Assembly (NCBI RefSeq): GCF_000784735.1
Contig: NZ_JSYG01000022.1
Coordinates: 150,415 to 214,414, forward strand
Origin: Dickeya undicola
GTDB taxonomy: Bacteria > Pseudomonadota > Gammaproteobacteria > Enterobacterales > Enterobacteriaceae
DNA: 64,000 bases
Direction: 5' to 3'
Under the pieces are notes generated by a model. It worked only from the letters and a program-made list of their open reading frames with translations. It was not told where the DNA came from and did no database searches. The first letter of the stretch is position 1; each line of letters starts with the position of its first letter. Below, in pieces: positions 18,439 to 27,095 of this stretch. A program made the translations under genes and the position numbers.

Positions 18439-18750
18439 TTATCTGGAACGGTAGCGTGCCGACACATCCCGGGCGGTATGCAATAGCCGTAAGATATGTA
18501 CGTCGCCGCTGTGGCGTTTCAGCGCATAGACCAAAATAAACGGCAGCCGGGCCAGCACCAGTTTACGCCGTTCTCCCGACTTCCCTATGCTGACACCGGC
18601 TTCCGGGGTGGTTTCCAGCAACGCCACTGCGGCGGCGAATTTGTCATCGGTGGCATTGGCGACCTCCAGTCCCGCGTTCTGGTACAGGTAACGGTAAATG
18701 TCTTCGCGGTCAGCGATAGCTTGCCTTTCCCAGCGAACCGTTGCCGTCAC
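18439..18750 (-). CDS. RelE/ParE-family toxin (YacB-like)
   Basis: A 103-residue protein starting with GTG at 18750. WERQAIADREDIYRYLYQNA followed by LLETTPEAGVSIGKSGERRK and a terminal FILVYALKRHSGDVHILRLL matches RelE/ParE-superfamily toxins, which either cleave ribosome-bound mRNA or poison gyrase. The closing HTARD segment is typical of the YacB-like branch. It overlaps the preceding antitoxin by 4 bp (GTGA). It lies just past the trb operon on the opposite strand and could stabilise the island. Confidence 0.85.
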   Translation of the reverse strand: MTATVRWERQAIADREDIYRYLYQNAGLEVANATDDKFAAAVALLETTPEAGVSIGKSGERRKLVLARLPFILVYALKRHSGDVHILRLLHTARDVSARYRSR

Positions 18751-19031
18751 AGTTCCCCCTGGGCGGCTTGCGCTTTCAGCACCGCCATACGTTGACTGGC
18801 CTCATCATTGCTGATGAACTGGACCTCACCGGCATCGTAACGGGCGAAGGCTTCCTGAATTTTCGCTTCCAACCATTCATCACCGGTATGGCGCTGGTAC
18901 TGTCGCTCTTCCTCGGCCAGTTCTTCCGCACGCTGGCGCATCAGTTCGGTAAGACTGACCTGCTGACGCTCAGCAGCCTTCATAGCCAGACGTTTGGTTT
19001 CCTCGTCAATTCTGAAGTGTATTGTCCCCAT
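18747..19031 (-). CDS. RelB/DinJ-type antitoxin (YacA-like)
   Basis: 94 residues. MGTIHFRIDEETKRLAMKAA is the N-terminal ribbon-helix-helix of RelB/DinJ antitoxins, followed by an acidic, helical tail (EWLEAKIQEAFARYDAGEVQ) that would wrap the toxin. ATG 19031 has a GGAGG ribosome site seven bases upstream. It is the first gene of the pair and its stop overlaps the toxin start. As in other such pairs, the complex probably represses its own promoter, which would lie in 19032-19080, where an imperfect repeat TGTCACTTGTGGTGTCA can be seen. Confidence 0.85.
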   Translation of the reverse strand: MGTIHFRIDEETKRLAMKAAERQQVSLTELMRQRAEELAEEERQYQRHTGDEWLEAKIQEAFARYDAGEVQFISNDEASQRMAVLKAQAAQGEL

Positions 19032-19080
19032 GACCGCCTCCGATAGATTGCATGTGTTGTCACTTGTGGTGTCATTTTAT

Positions 19081-19412
19081 CCAATCTCGTCAGTTTTTGC
19101 TGCTTTTTTGAAGGGGAGAATCTGCTTACCGTGTAACGCTGTTCTCAGGATACAGTGGCGGTTCTGTTGTAGAAGCTAGCATCTAACATAATGTATATTA
19201 GCTCAGACCTGAACTGGCACTGTTTAATGCGCAGAACTAAACTTAAGCTGACAGGCAGCTTTGTGCCAGAAGCGGAATTGGCTAGCATTAGCTTGTTCAC
19301 TGACGGGCCGCACAAGTCACCTGTATAAATTTAGTAGGCCTCAAACTAATGATTTAGTGAAAATTTTTTGAAATATAAATGCATGAGAGTTAGGTTGGTA
19401 TGAGTTAACATC
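19081..19412. other. Intergenic stretch, about 330 bp, nothing recognised
   Basis: AT-rich DNA between the toxin-antitoxin promoter and the DUF2971 leader. No coding frame, RNA gene or repeat that I can support. Confidence 0.4.
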
Positions 19413-19429
19413 ATGAAAGCAGGTAAAAA

Positions 19430-19492
19430 ATGTCCTATTTGTCGACATATGCCTTGCGAGATGCATTATTGGAAATGAAAGGTTGGCAATGA
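19430..19492 (+). CDS. Possible 20-residue leader ORF coupled to the DUF2971 gene
   Basis: ATG 19430 opens a 20-codon frame (MSYLSTYALRDALLEMKGWQ) whose TGA stop overlaps the next ATG as ATGA. A second small frame from ATG 19413 contains CPICRHMPC. Either could couple translation to the following gene, but such short frames also occur by chance. Confidence 0.25.
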   Translation: MSYLSTYALRDALLEMKGWQ

Positions 19493-20367
19493 GAATAAAA
19501 CCATCATCTTTTTTTAAATTTGTGGCATTTGAACGAAAAGATATTTTGAAAAATGGGCGAATTAGATTTTCACCAATTGGTCAATTTAATGATCCGTTTG
19601 AGCTAGAGCCAGTAATTACCCCTCTATCTCGTACCTTTTTGGAATTCATCTCACGTCTTTCGGAAGAAGAGATTGATAATATTAAGTATTCTGAGGAGGA
19701 TATGGTTTTTGCATCAGAAAGAGAACGTCGGTTAGATGAGTATCAAAAGATATATAAAGAAAAAATAAGTCGTTATGGTGTCCTTAGTTTGACTTCAAAT
19801 GATAATATAAATCCATTCCTGTCAGTTTCGGTTCCGGAAAAAAAAGATCCAAGAACAAATATATTAATGTGGTCTCATTATGCAAAATCTCATAGTGGGT
19901 TTGTTATCGAGTTTGATGCGGAATTTATACCCAGCTTAGAAATTGTAAAGGTAGAGTATAGTAACAATAGAGATTATTTAACTTTTGAAGATATTGATGA
20001 TAGTAACTTTCAAAGGATCTTCTACAGAAAATCTAAGGAATGGGGGTATGAGCAAGAGTACAGAGCAGTATTACCATTGAGCGAGGCATCAAAGGTAATA
20101 GATGAGAAAATTCATTTGTTCGACTTTAATAAAAAAAACATTCGATCAATAACGTTTGGCTGCATGATGGATGAGGAAAAAAAGCAAGAGATCATAGACT
20201 TAATAGAATGTGATGATGAGTTTGGGGTGGTCGATTTCAATCATGCTTTATTAAATGATGAAGATTTTTGCCTGCAGTTTTATGATACTTCCGGCAGTTG
20301 GACCAATCATCCTTCACCATTCGGTTTTAAAATAGTTAGAACTATACCTCAGCAGAAGAAACTATAA
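19489..20367 (+). CDS. DUF2971-domain protein
   Basis: 292 residues from ATG 19489, with GAAAGG seven bases upstream. The conserved DUF2971 pattern is present: KFVAFERKDILKNGRIRFSP with FNDPFE, then ILMWSHYAKSHSGFVIEFD in the middle, and FYRKSKEWGYEQEYRAVLPL toward the end. The function of the family is not known; members turn up often in variable and defence-related DNA. The gene is far more AT-rich than the trb operon before it and is followed by an IS remnant, so it was probably acquired separately. Confidence 0.85.
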   Translation: MRIKPSSFFKFVAFERKDILKNGRIRFSPIGQFNDPFELEPVITPLSRTFLEFISRLSEEEIDNIKYSEEDMVFASERERRLDEYQKIYKEKISRYGVLSLTSNDNINPFLSVSVPEKKDPRTNILMWSHYAKSHSGFVIEFDAEFIPSLEIVKVEYSNNRDYLTFEDIDDSNFQRIFYRKSKEWGYEQEYRAVLPLSEASKVIDEKIHLFDFNKKNIRSITFGCMMDEEKKQEIIDLIECDDEFGVVDFNHALLNDEDFCLQFYDTSGSWTNHPSPFGFKIVRTIPQQKKL

Positions 20368-20504
20368 CAAGGATGTTTATTATCCAAGGATTTTTTATCG
20401 TAATAATATTTAGTCGTAATAGGTTAAATGAAGATATCTTATCGATATGTCACTGTCAGCATACCTCTTCTCTAAATAGTTTCGCCAAATAGTAGATCAC
20501 TTGA

Positions 20505-20845
20505 AGGGAACTCAGTCCGAGTTGAGCGATCTGATCAATCGCCAAACATCACAAATCACCAACCGGACTGAGCGATGCCGATCATAGCAGCAATCCCTGA
20601 TGAAGAACGACAACTGATGTGCAAAGAAGCCCAACAAACACGCGATAAAAATTATGCCAGACGACTCATTGCCATGTTGATGTTGCATCGGGGAATTACC
20701 GTCACCGAGGTTGCCAGATTGCTCTGTGCTGCGCGTTCATCCGTCGGAAGATGGATAAACTGGTTTACTTTACAGGGTGTTGAAGGACTCAAGAGCCTCA
20801 GGCCCGGTCGTGCTCCTTGCTGGCCGGTCACGCCCTGAGACATTC
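20505..20845 (+). mobile_element. IS630-family element remnant
   Basis: The left part of an IS630-like element. The segments CTCAGTCCG (20511-20519) and CGGACTGAG (20564-20572) form an inverted repeat before a transposase N-terminus that begins at 20575. The element breaks off around 20820-20845, where the protein frame leaves the family sequence; no right end is seen. Confidence 0.65.
20575..20838 (+). pseudogene. Truncated IS630-family transposase
   Basis: The 87-codon frame MPIIAAIPDEERQLMCKEAQ continues through NYARRLIAMLMLHRGITVTE and RWINWFTLQGVEGLKSLRPG, the winged-helix N-terminus of IS630 transposases. The frame then stops soon after GRAP, where a complete protein would continue with the DDE catalytic domain. 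It is therefore non-functional. Confidence 0.8.
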
Positions 20846-20977
20846 GACAAGGTTTTTATTCTTTCAGCAAAGACTCGCCTCAACGAGTTTTTTTGTATTT
20901 CTTTATCGTTGGGTAGATCAAGGCTGCTTAGTGAGCCGATGGTATTGGTGCTGCAGATATAGAGGGAGTACATCTAT

Positions 20978-21277
20978 TTAATCAGATGTTATTGTTGGCC
21001 AACCTTGTACTATTTTTCCACCGTGAGCACATCCATCGCCCATTCTTACAACTGGCTTGCCTTCAATAGTAAAGAGAGATGACCCCGAAACCAGTCCATC
21101 CTGCATGCCTACCCCAGTACACAACGCTTTTCCCCCGACAACGGCAACGGGGGTTCCATTGATAGTGACAACTGACTGTCCTGCATCAATAATTGGCCCA
21201 CCTACATGCGGTACTGGGCCGGGCTCGACTTTTGGACAGACATGCATGTGACCGAGTATTGCGACGGGTTTTCCCAT
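20978..21277 (-). CDS. PAAR-domain type VI secretion tip protein
   Basis: A 99-residue PAAR protein. It shows the repeated Pro-Ala-Ala-Arg-like metal-binding loops: GHMHVCPKVEPGPVPHVGGP, INGTPVAVVGGKALCTG and IEGKPVVRMGDGCAHGGKIV, whose His and Cys residues would hold the zinc at the spike tip. ATG 21277 has AGGAGA eight bases upstream. It is the last gene of the minus-strand hcp-vgrG island, so it probably caps the VgrG encoded at 24623-26932 and helps deliver the nuclease effector between them. Confidence 0.92.
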   Translation of the reverse strand: MGKPVAILGHMHVCPKVEPGPVPHVGGPIIDAGQSVVTINGTPVAVVGGKALCTGVGMQDGLVSGSSLFTIEGKPVVRMGDGCAHGGKIVQGWPTITSD

Positions 21278-21288
21278 GGGTATTTCTC

Positions 21289-22053
21289 CTATAGTAGATA
21301 AGGCCTTCTGCGCTTTTCTGCCGACGCATCCGCCTGACTAAGATTCACTCTTATGCGGCCATTAAAATCCCCGCCATTCAGCCAGGAAAACAGGCAGGCA
21401 TCAGTACGCTGAATAAACGGATTAAGTTCGATCAACATTGTGTCGTATTGTCCGTTCTGATGGGTAATTGCGATATCTGCAACAACACTATCCATATGTA
21501 GTAACGGTATCAATTTTCGCAGAAACTGAATGATTTGTTGGCGTATTTCATCGGCATGTTCGGTTAAGAAAGGAAAATATTCCAAGCAATGATATTGGGA
21601 TACACCGACGACGTTACCATCCTTAATAAAGCATCTGAATTCGCCCCATCGTGGAATATCATGCCATCCCCGCAAAAATAGCCAGGCTGGCGTTGATGAT
21701 TGCAGACAATCCCAAAGATAGGATGCCACTCGATGACTGGAAACAGACAATTGCCTGATCACGTCATCCACGTTGTTGGTCCGCGGAATGGTTGCCTCAT
21801 GATAACTGACTCCACCAAATCTCACGAAAACCGGCGTAGTAAATTTCGACAATATATACTCAATATCATCGCGTAATTGTTCAGAAAATGGTGGTTTTTC
21901 CAGTAATCGTTTCGCATCCATGAACTCGCTAGTACAAGCACCGATCGCTATAACGTCCCGTTCATGAAGCTCAATGCCTTCGCTCTGGAAAGAAAGCGTC
22001 AAAAGCGTTTCCGGCCAGTTTTCGATAAAAGTCTGTTTGTGCTCAGTGTACAT
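21289..22053 (-). CDS. CDC123/D123-like ATP-grasp protein within a T6SS effector cassette
   Basis: 254 residues. The stretch LFLRGWHDIPRWGEFRCFIK (about 126-144), GVSQ (150-153), VADIAI (191-196, Asp193), ELNPF (209-213) and TDACLFSW (217-224) follows the pattern of eukaryotic CDC123 (EFRCF, GISQ, a DI motif, xxNPF, TDxLLFxW). CDC123 is an ATP-grasp protein that assembles translation factor eIF2, which bacteria lack. The Mg/ATP residues D193, E209 and N211 are retained, so catalysis is possible. It lies 11 bp upstream of PAAR and 48 bp downstream of the SUKH immunity gene, in the same operon. A role as accessory enzyme, second immunity factor or effector-modifying enzyme is open. Confidence 0.75.
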   Translation of the reverse strand: MYTEHKQTFIENWPETLLTLSFQSEGIELHERDVIAIGACTSEFMDAKRLLEKPPFSEQLRDDIEYILSKFTTPVFVRFGGVSYHEATIPRTNNVDDVIRQLSVSSHRVASYLWDCLQSSTPAWLFLRGWHDIPRWGEFRCFIKDGNVVGVSQYHCLEYFPFLTEHADEIRQQIIQFLRKLIPLLHMDSVVADIAITHQNGQYDTMLIELNPFIQRTDACLFSWLNGGDFNGRIRVNLSQADASAEKRRRPYLL

Positions 22054-22101
22054 ACCAGATAAGCCTTGACGTTATAATGTTATTGCGCCTGTGTACCAAA
22101 A

Positions 22102-22626
22102 TTACAACTTATCTTCTGACGTTGGTGTGTGTAAAAAATCTTTTAATGAATGAGCGACTAAACCTAGCCCATCTCCAACAACTAAGTTGTCCTGATAATA
22201 TCTCCAATGAAAGACATGTTGATATGTCAGGGAGTTTTCTCTTATATCATAGACAAGGTAAGCATCAGCGATATCATCGTAATCGCAACCAATAACAATC
22301 AAGCCATTGGATAAAAGAGTCCGGTTTTCATATATTGACTCTTGTAATAATTTTGTAGAATCGATCACATCCTCAGTCGGGAAAAGTACTGACATTAATA
22401 CCTGAATGGTTTTTCCATTGTATTTTGCCAGGAAGTAACCACAATCCTCCTGCGGCCAAGATGTTTGATCGCCGACAAGAATGAGATAATCTTTATATTC
22501 ATCAGGTAGTTTGACGGATAAATTCTGTTCAACCTTATTTATAACATCGTGAATTTTTTGAACATCGACTGTAATGCCAGGCTCATTGTTTTCCCATTTA
22601 ATTAAATCTTGTTTTTCAATGCTCAT
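22102..22626 (-). CDS. SMI1/KNR4 (SUKH) family immunity protein
   Basis: 174 residues. DVINKVEQNLSVKLPDEYKD followed by YLILVGDQTSW, LLSNGLIVIGCDYDDIADAY and a late W/F-rich segment are the features of SUKH-superfamily proteins, a fold widely used as immunity partner for nuclease toxins. Its ATG directly follows the effector stop (TAA-ATG), so the two are translationally linked. It most likely neutralises the WHH nuclease encoded at 22627-23595. Confidence 0.85.
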   Translation of the reverse strand: MSIEKQDLIKWENNEPGITVDVQKIHDVINKVEQNLSVKLPDEYKDYLILVGDQTSWPQEDCGYFLAKYNGKTIQVLMSVLFPTEDVIDSTKLLQESIYENRTLLSNGLIVIGCDYDDIADAYLVYDIRENSLTYQHVFHWRYYQDNLVVGDGLGLVAHSLKDFLHTPTSEDKL

Positions 22627-23595
22627 TTAAAAATCCTCGCTACGCCACATAGAATCCCCCCCTGCATGAGGAGTGCCTCCATTTGCCCTACCTAATTCTT
22701 TATCATCAAATGCAGTATGAACTTTTTTGTCAACCAACGTCATGGTAACGCCATCTGGTTCGTGATGCCATGTACCAACACGTTCGTATTCCATATTAAA
22801 TTTTTCGCCGTATTTTTCGCCGTATGCAGATCTGGACGCAGCAAAATCACGCGTTCTTACACCACTCATGTCTATTTCTACCTGATAGGGTTTTCCTCCA
22901 TCACCGATGGGTTTGCCATCTTTTAATGGTGGGAAACCTGAAAAATCGGGGTGCCCATCTTTGAAAGGCACACCTTCTTTACCGTGACGCTGAACTGCTT
23001 CATAGAGGCTTTTGTTTTTCTCTGGATCGGGCTTGTACATACCCGTACCGGGTGGGCAGGGTTTACCGTCAGGTCCCACCCAACTCCCTTTTTCGGAGGA
23101 GGGGAGGCGTCCTGGATCCATTGATTTATCTTTCTCAAATTTTTCTTTGGCCAGTTTTTTACATTCTTCTGTTGTGCATTTCCCCAGCTCTTTATCCAGT
23201 TTTTCCTGCTTTCTTTTTGCTATTAGCTCTTTCCAGTATTTCTTGGCGTTTTCCCGTGTTGTCGCAAATACCTTCGTATTTAGTGCCGCTTTGGCTTTCG
23301 ACAGCGCAGCGGTGACTTTTTCCACTTTTGCCGCGATTTTTCCAGCTTTAGCTCCATCACCCAGTATCGGGATAAACCCTAAAGCATCAAGAGCGGCTCC
23401 GCCCCAGTCACCTTTAAATAATGAACGTCCTAACGATACGACATCCGCTGCCGTACCAAACGGCGGTGGCGCAGCACCTGCCGCTGCCAGACCGCTATCC
23501 ACGATCAGGTCGTTATATTGTGACTCCATATCCATCACTTTTTTGCGATCGGCTTCGATCTCCGGGCTTTCGCTTCGCGATCTGATATTCGCCAT
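22627..23595 (-). CDS. Type VI effector with C-terminal WHH-type (HNH/EndoVII) nuclease domain
   Basis: 322 residues from ATG 23595, with AAGGAGA seven bases upstream. Residues about 33-90 form an Ala/Gly-rich hydrophobic region with ALDALGFIPILGDGAKAG, a pre-toxin motif of polymorphic toxins. A Lys-rich linker follows. The C-terminus has GTWHHEPDGVTMTLVDKKVH (274-293) and a later HAGG, matching the WHH branch of the HNH/endonuclease VII fold; WHH at 276-278 would be the catalytic core. It follows DUF4123 and a small unknown gene and precedes its probable immunity gene, the standard order for a VgrG-loaded cargo. No PAAR or VgrG domain is fused to it, so loading would be non-covalent. Confidence 0.85.
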   Translation of the reverse strand: MANIRSRSESPEIEADRKKVMDMESQYNDLIVDSGLAAAGAAPPPFGTAADVVSLGRSLFKGDWGGAALDALGFIPILGDGAKAGKIAAKVEKVTAALSKAKAALNTKVFATTRENAKKYWKELIAKRKQEKLDKELGKCTTEECKKLAKEKFEKDKSMDPGRLPSSEKGSWVGPDGKPCPPGTGMYKPDPEKNKSLYEAVQRHGKEGVPFKDGHPDFSGFPPLKDGKPIGDGGKPYQVEIDMSGVRTRDFAASRSAYGEKYGEKFNMEYERVGTWHHEPDGVTMTLVDKKVHTAFDDKELGRANGGTPHAGGDSMWRSEDF

Positions 23596-23623
23596 GGCTT
23601 TCTCCTTTGATGGTCTAACCGGT

Positions 23624-24010
23624 TCACTCCGGAAACCAGTAATTCGGATGACTCTTCATAACGGCATCTGCACCTTGATCTTCGCTGACGTCGGTGAAGA
23701 GTGCCTCCAGCCGCTCATCTTCACTCCGCGCTGTATCCGTAAGGATTTGCTTAAAGCCATCAAATTCAAAGAAGTTCGATCCGATACCCCACATGAAATA
23801 CAGGAATTTCGCCTGGTTAGTCGGCTTGTGAATATTGAATTTTTTAGCGATTTCCCTGCCATTCAGCGTCATCGTATACAGCGTTTCCGGCGTATGCCCT
23901 TGCTTGTGTTCCGGCAGCGATGCTTCCATCACCTCGTCGACAAACCATCGGGAGAAGTCTTTATCGCTCATCAAATGCGATTCCATTTGCAGGTCGTCAA
24001 AGTGCCACAT
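23624..24010 (-). CDS. Hypothetical T6SS accessory protein between DUF4123 and effector
   Basis: 128 residues from ATG 24010 (MWHFDDLQMESHLMSDKDFS), overlapping the DUF4123 stop by 14 bp. The protein is acidic and without signal peptide or membrane segment; FLYFMWGIGSNFFEFDGFKQ is the most distinctive stretch. I do not recognise a family. Its overlap with a DUF4123 chaperone gene and position just before the effector suggest an adaptor or co-chaperone specific to this effector; it does not resemble the DUF1795 (Eag) chaperones. A longer frame beginning at 24082 is an upstream extension inside the DUF4123 gene. Confidence 0.65.
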   Translation of the reverse strand: MWHFDDLQMESHLMSDKDFSRWFVDEVMEASLPEHKQGHTPETLYTMTLNGREIAKKFNIHKPTNQAKFLYFMWGIGSNFFEFDGFKQILTDTARSEDERLEALFTDVSEDQGADAVMKSHPNYWFPE

Positions 24011-24608
24011 GCGTTGGGCTCTCCTTATGTGATGGTGTGACAGGCAAGACCAGTTGCGCCACATGCAATTTATTCGTGTCATGGGTGTAATACATCAATC
24101 GCTCTGGCTCATCCGTGGTTTCCGCATATACCGCATAAAGTGGGGCAAAGAATGCCGCCAACTGTTCCTGCGTCAGGCGTGGAATAAACTGGTTAAACGT
24201 CTTAGGCTGATAGAAACGGAAAAAGTAGGTTTTTCCACCATTAGTCACTTTGGTGAATTTTTTGAAATGCCTGACCAGTGGTATCAGTGACAAGGAGCTG
24301 CGCACGATGATTCCCCACTGCCGCATATAGCCGTCTGCCAGCCACCAGTCCAGCACATCGCTGTGCGCATCAACCTGCACTAGGTAAGGTGCGACATGGC
24401 CGAGATTATCCAGAACGGACACATCGAATAACGAGCGGTAGATCGGTGCAAAACCCTCCAGGCAGACAGCAATGTCTGGACTGGCTGCTGCATTCAGTAA
24501 CAGATAGGTGTGTAACGTTTTTTCCTGGTCATCTTCATGGATCATTGCAGGCGTGAATACCGTTGTTTTCAGGCTATCACTCACCGCGTCATACGGATTT
24601 TCCAGCAT
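23997..24608 (-). CDS. DUF4123 (Tap/TEC-type) effector-loading chaperone
   Basis: 203 residues from ATG 24608, with GGGAG six bases upstream. LHTYLLLNAAASPDIAVCLE with LFDVSVLDNLGHVAPYLVQV, LVRHFKKFTKVTNGGKTYFF and FRFYQPKTFNQFIP are the classic DUF4123 blocks. The family acts in the cytoplasm to load a specific effector onto VgrG. The gene starts 14 bp after vgrG ends, in the usual vgrG-DUF4123-effector order, so its client is most likely the WHH nuclease. Confidence 0.92.
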   Translation of the reverse strand: MLENPYDAVSDSLKTTVFTPAMIHEDDQEKTLHTYLLLNAAASPDIAVCLEGFAPIYRSLFDVSVLDNLGHVAPYLVQVDAHSDVLDWWLADGYMRQWGIIVRSSLSLIPLVRHFKKFTKVTNGGKTYFFRFYQPKTFNQFIPRLTQEQLAAFFAPLYAVYAETTDEPERLMYYTHDTNKLHVAQLVLPVTPSHKESPTHVAL

Positions 24609-24622
24609 GGTTAGCTCCCTGC

Positions 24623-26932
24623 TTATTTCTTTTTGTACGGGCATTCTTCCGAGAATGGTTTATCACTGCTCAGTGCTGCGGCTTGTTCTGCCGCTCCACC
24701 GGACATATCAATTGATGAGGCTTTCATCTTGATTGTCTTCGCCTTGATGGTGATACCGCTGTCATCAATAGTGATCGAACCCCCTGGACCACCGATGACG
24801 ACTTTCTCTTTGGCATACAGCGTATGTTTCAATGTCCGGGAGAAAATAGAGCCTTTGGTTTCGATGTCATATTTATCGCCAACCAACAGTTTCAATACCT
24901 GACCGACGGACAGTGTCTGGGTGTGGCCCACCAGCGTATTTTTATAAAGCCCGACCTGTTCGGTACTGGCAATTCCTGTTGTATCCGAACGAAACTTTTC
25001 GACTACCGTATTAAAAATACCAGAGCCCGGCATCAGGCTGGAAAGTAGCCCGGCCAGAGATGTGCCTTTCGATACCATATCCACGCCAGCGTTGGACCTG
25101 AAGCCGCCTGCATCAGTAAATGATTTTCCTGCTGTCAATGACAGGGTTTCTGCGGCTGCACCGACTTTATTGATGTCATCCGCAAACTGTTCCACACCCG
25201 GCTCACCAACCTTGGCCGATTCTTTCTTCATAAACTTGCCGCTATTGGATATCAGGCTGAACAATCCCCCTAACAGTCCGAGCCCTTGTCCTCCTACCGT
25301 CAGATTCATATTACCGCCGACACGGTGCTGGTGATGCTTACCGATTTCTGTACTTCGGTTTTCTCCAATGCTTTCCACCGCACTGGAATCCACCCGTGTC
25401 GTCATGTCGTGCAATATCTTCACTGACATATCCTTCTGGGCATGAATATGAATATTCTCCTGCCCTGACTCATCCTCAAAAGAGAGCTCGTTGTATCCGC
25501 TCCCACGGTGGGAGTCTGAGCGAATAACCGTTTTGGTTTTATGTTCCGGCAGGGTATACGGAGACGGGTTGGTGGCGTGAAAAGTGCGCCCGGTGACGAT
25601 GGGCTGGTCCGGGTCGCCTTCCAGAAAGCTCACCACCACCTCATGACCGATGCGCGGAATGGCAATCAGGCCGTACTGGCCACCGGCCCAGCCCTGACTG
25701 ACCCGCACCCAGCACGAACTCTGGTCGTCGCTGGCACCGTAGCGGTCCCACGGGAACTGCAGCTTCACCCGGCCAAACTCGTCGCAGTAAATCTCTTCGC
25801 CCGCCGGGCCGACCACGGTGGCAATCTGCGGGCCGTCCACCATCGGCTTGTACGGCATAGCCGCACGCCAGGTGGTGGTGGCCTTCACCACCTCGAAACT
25901 GTTGCTGAGGGTGGTCGGCTCGCCGCCGCTCTCTTCCTCCAGCGCCTGCGGCTGCTGGCCACTGTGGGTCACCGCCACCACCTGCCAGGCCAGGTTGAAT
26001 GCCGGGTTCGGGTGCTCGGTGAGGGTAAAGGTGCTGCCCGGCCTCAGTTCGGCGGCGTTGGATTCACCCGCCCCGGTCATCGCCCCGGCACGCAGCGCAT
26101 CCAGCCGGTAGCCGGTAAACGCCTTGCCGCTCGGGTCCTGCTTGAAGCGGCCGGGGTAATCAAAGTGCTGGTAGGATTCGCGCTGGTGGTCCAGCTCGCT
26201 GCTCATCCTGTTATGCAGCAGCCCGTAGGCCGGGGTCTTGAAGCTGTAATCCTTCAGCGCCACCTCAGCGGTACTGACTGCTTCGGCATAACGGAAACGG
26301 CGCACATACGCCCCTTCGCTCAGCCCCTGCGTGGCGAGATTGAAGAACAGCTCCGGGCCTTTGGTCAGCGCACCGGCGTCATCGGCAAACACCACCCGGT
26401 GCTTGCCGGCTTCGAATTCGTGGAAGTAGAACAGCCCTTCTTCTGCTGCCAGCCGGTTGATGAACGCCAGGTCGCTTTCGCGGTACTGCACGCAGTACTC
26501 GCGCACCGCGTGGTCGTGGCGCAGGGCAAAGGCAAAATCGCTGATACCGGCTTCCTGCAACAGTTCGGTGATGATCTCATCCGGTTTTTTGGTCTGGAAG
26601 ATGCGGGCGTTGGTGCGCAGACCGAGCCGCCACAGCGCCGGGCGTACCTCGGCCTGGTAGCGGGTGCGGCGAAAACCGGTGTCGCCCTGGGCAAAGCGGC
26701 TGACGATACCGCTGACCCGGCGCTGCAGTTCGCCTTCGTACCACACCAGCAGCTCGCACGGCTGGTCCAGCACCGCGCCAAAGTCGATATCCGCCTGACT
26801 GCTGGCAAGGCTCAGCGACAGCGCAAACGGCTGGTTCAGCGCCTCGCTCAGCTCAAAATCCACCACCGCGAAGGTGGTGTCCGCCAATGCGCCGATTTTC
26901 ACGGTAAACTGCAATCCTGTACTGTTGGCCAC
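24623..26932 (-). CDS. vgrG: VgrG, type VI secretion spike protein
   Basis: 769 residues. The first 400 residues are the gp27-like hub ([20 protein letters not shown], then [20 protein letters not shown]), followed by the gp5 OB-fold region ([50 protein letters not shown]) and a beta-helical tail with [19 protein letters not shown]. The start is GTG at 26932: an AAAGGAGG ribosome site lies seven bases before it, while the ATG nine codons upstream has none. The C-terminal extension beyond the beta helix is hydrophilic and probably recruits cargo rather than acting as an enzyme. It is separated from hcp by an intrinsic terminator, so hcp should be in excess. Confidence 0.95.
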   Translation of the reverse strand: MANSTGLQFTVKIGALADTTFAVVDFELSEALNQPFALSLSLASSQADIDFGAVLDQPCELLVWYEGELQRRVSGIVSRFAQGDTGFRRTRYQAEVRPALWRLGLRTNARIFQTKKPDEIITELLQEAGISDFAFALRHDHAVREYCVQYRESDLAFINRLAAEEGLFYFHEFEAGKHRVVFADDAGALTKGPELFFNLATQGLSEGAYVRRFRYAEAVSTAEVALKDYSFKTPAYGLLHNRMSSELDHQRESYQHFDYPGRFKQDPSGKAFTGYRLDALRAGAMTGAGESNAAELRPGSTFTLTEHPNPAFNLAWQVVAVTHSGQQPQALEEESGGEPTTLSNSFEVVKATTTWRAAMPYKPMVDGPQIATVVGPAGEEIYCDEFGRVKLQFPWDRYGASDDQSSCWVRVSQGWAGGQYGLIAIPRIGHEVVVSFLEGDPDQPIVTGRTFHATNPSPYTLPEHKTKTVIRSDSHRGSGYNELSFEDESGQENIHIHAQKDMSVKILHDMTTRVDSSAVESIGENRSTEIGKHHQHRVGGNMNLTVGGQGLGLLGGLFSLISNSGKFMKKESAKVGEPGVEQFADDINKVGAAAETLSLTAGKSFTDAGGFRSNAGVDMVSKGTSLAGLLSSLMPGSGIFNTVVEKFRSDTTGIASTEQVGLYKNTLVGHTQTLSVGQVLKLLVGDKYDIETKGSIFSRTLKHTLYAKEKVVIGGPGGSITIDDSGITIKAKTIKMKASSIDMSGGAAEQAAALSSDKPFSEECPYKKK

Positions 26933-27057
26933 CCTGTTTCCTCCTTTCCCCGGCTCCATAGCTACCGCACACCCGGTCTGTGCCGAGTGTCAGTGCACTA
27001 TCACAATGAATGCGCCTGCACTCAGCGATAGGCACACCATCGCTCAGCACAGACAAA

Positions 27058-27087
27058 AACAGAAAAACCCGGACCGGGGTCCGGGTT
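27058..27087 (-). terminator. Intrinsic terminator after hcp
   Basis: AACCCGGA (27066-27073) pairs with TCCGGGTT (27080-27087), and on the minus strand the stem is followed by TTTTTCTGTTTTTG. It would stop most transcripts after hcp, giving more Hcp than VgrG. Confidence 0.8.
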
Positions 27088-27095
27088 GATGGCAA

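Noticed and set aside
23012..24040. A 342-codon plus-strand frame across effector and DUF4123 genes
   Set aside because: Crosses two well-supported minus-strand genes and has no domain or ribosome site.
25541..27031. A 496-codon open frame on the plus strand opposite vgrG
   Set aside because: It is an antisense shadow in GC-rich DNA; the minus-strand vgrG frame has full family motifs and a ribosome site, this one has none.
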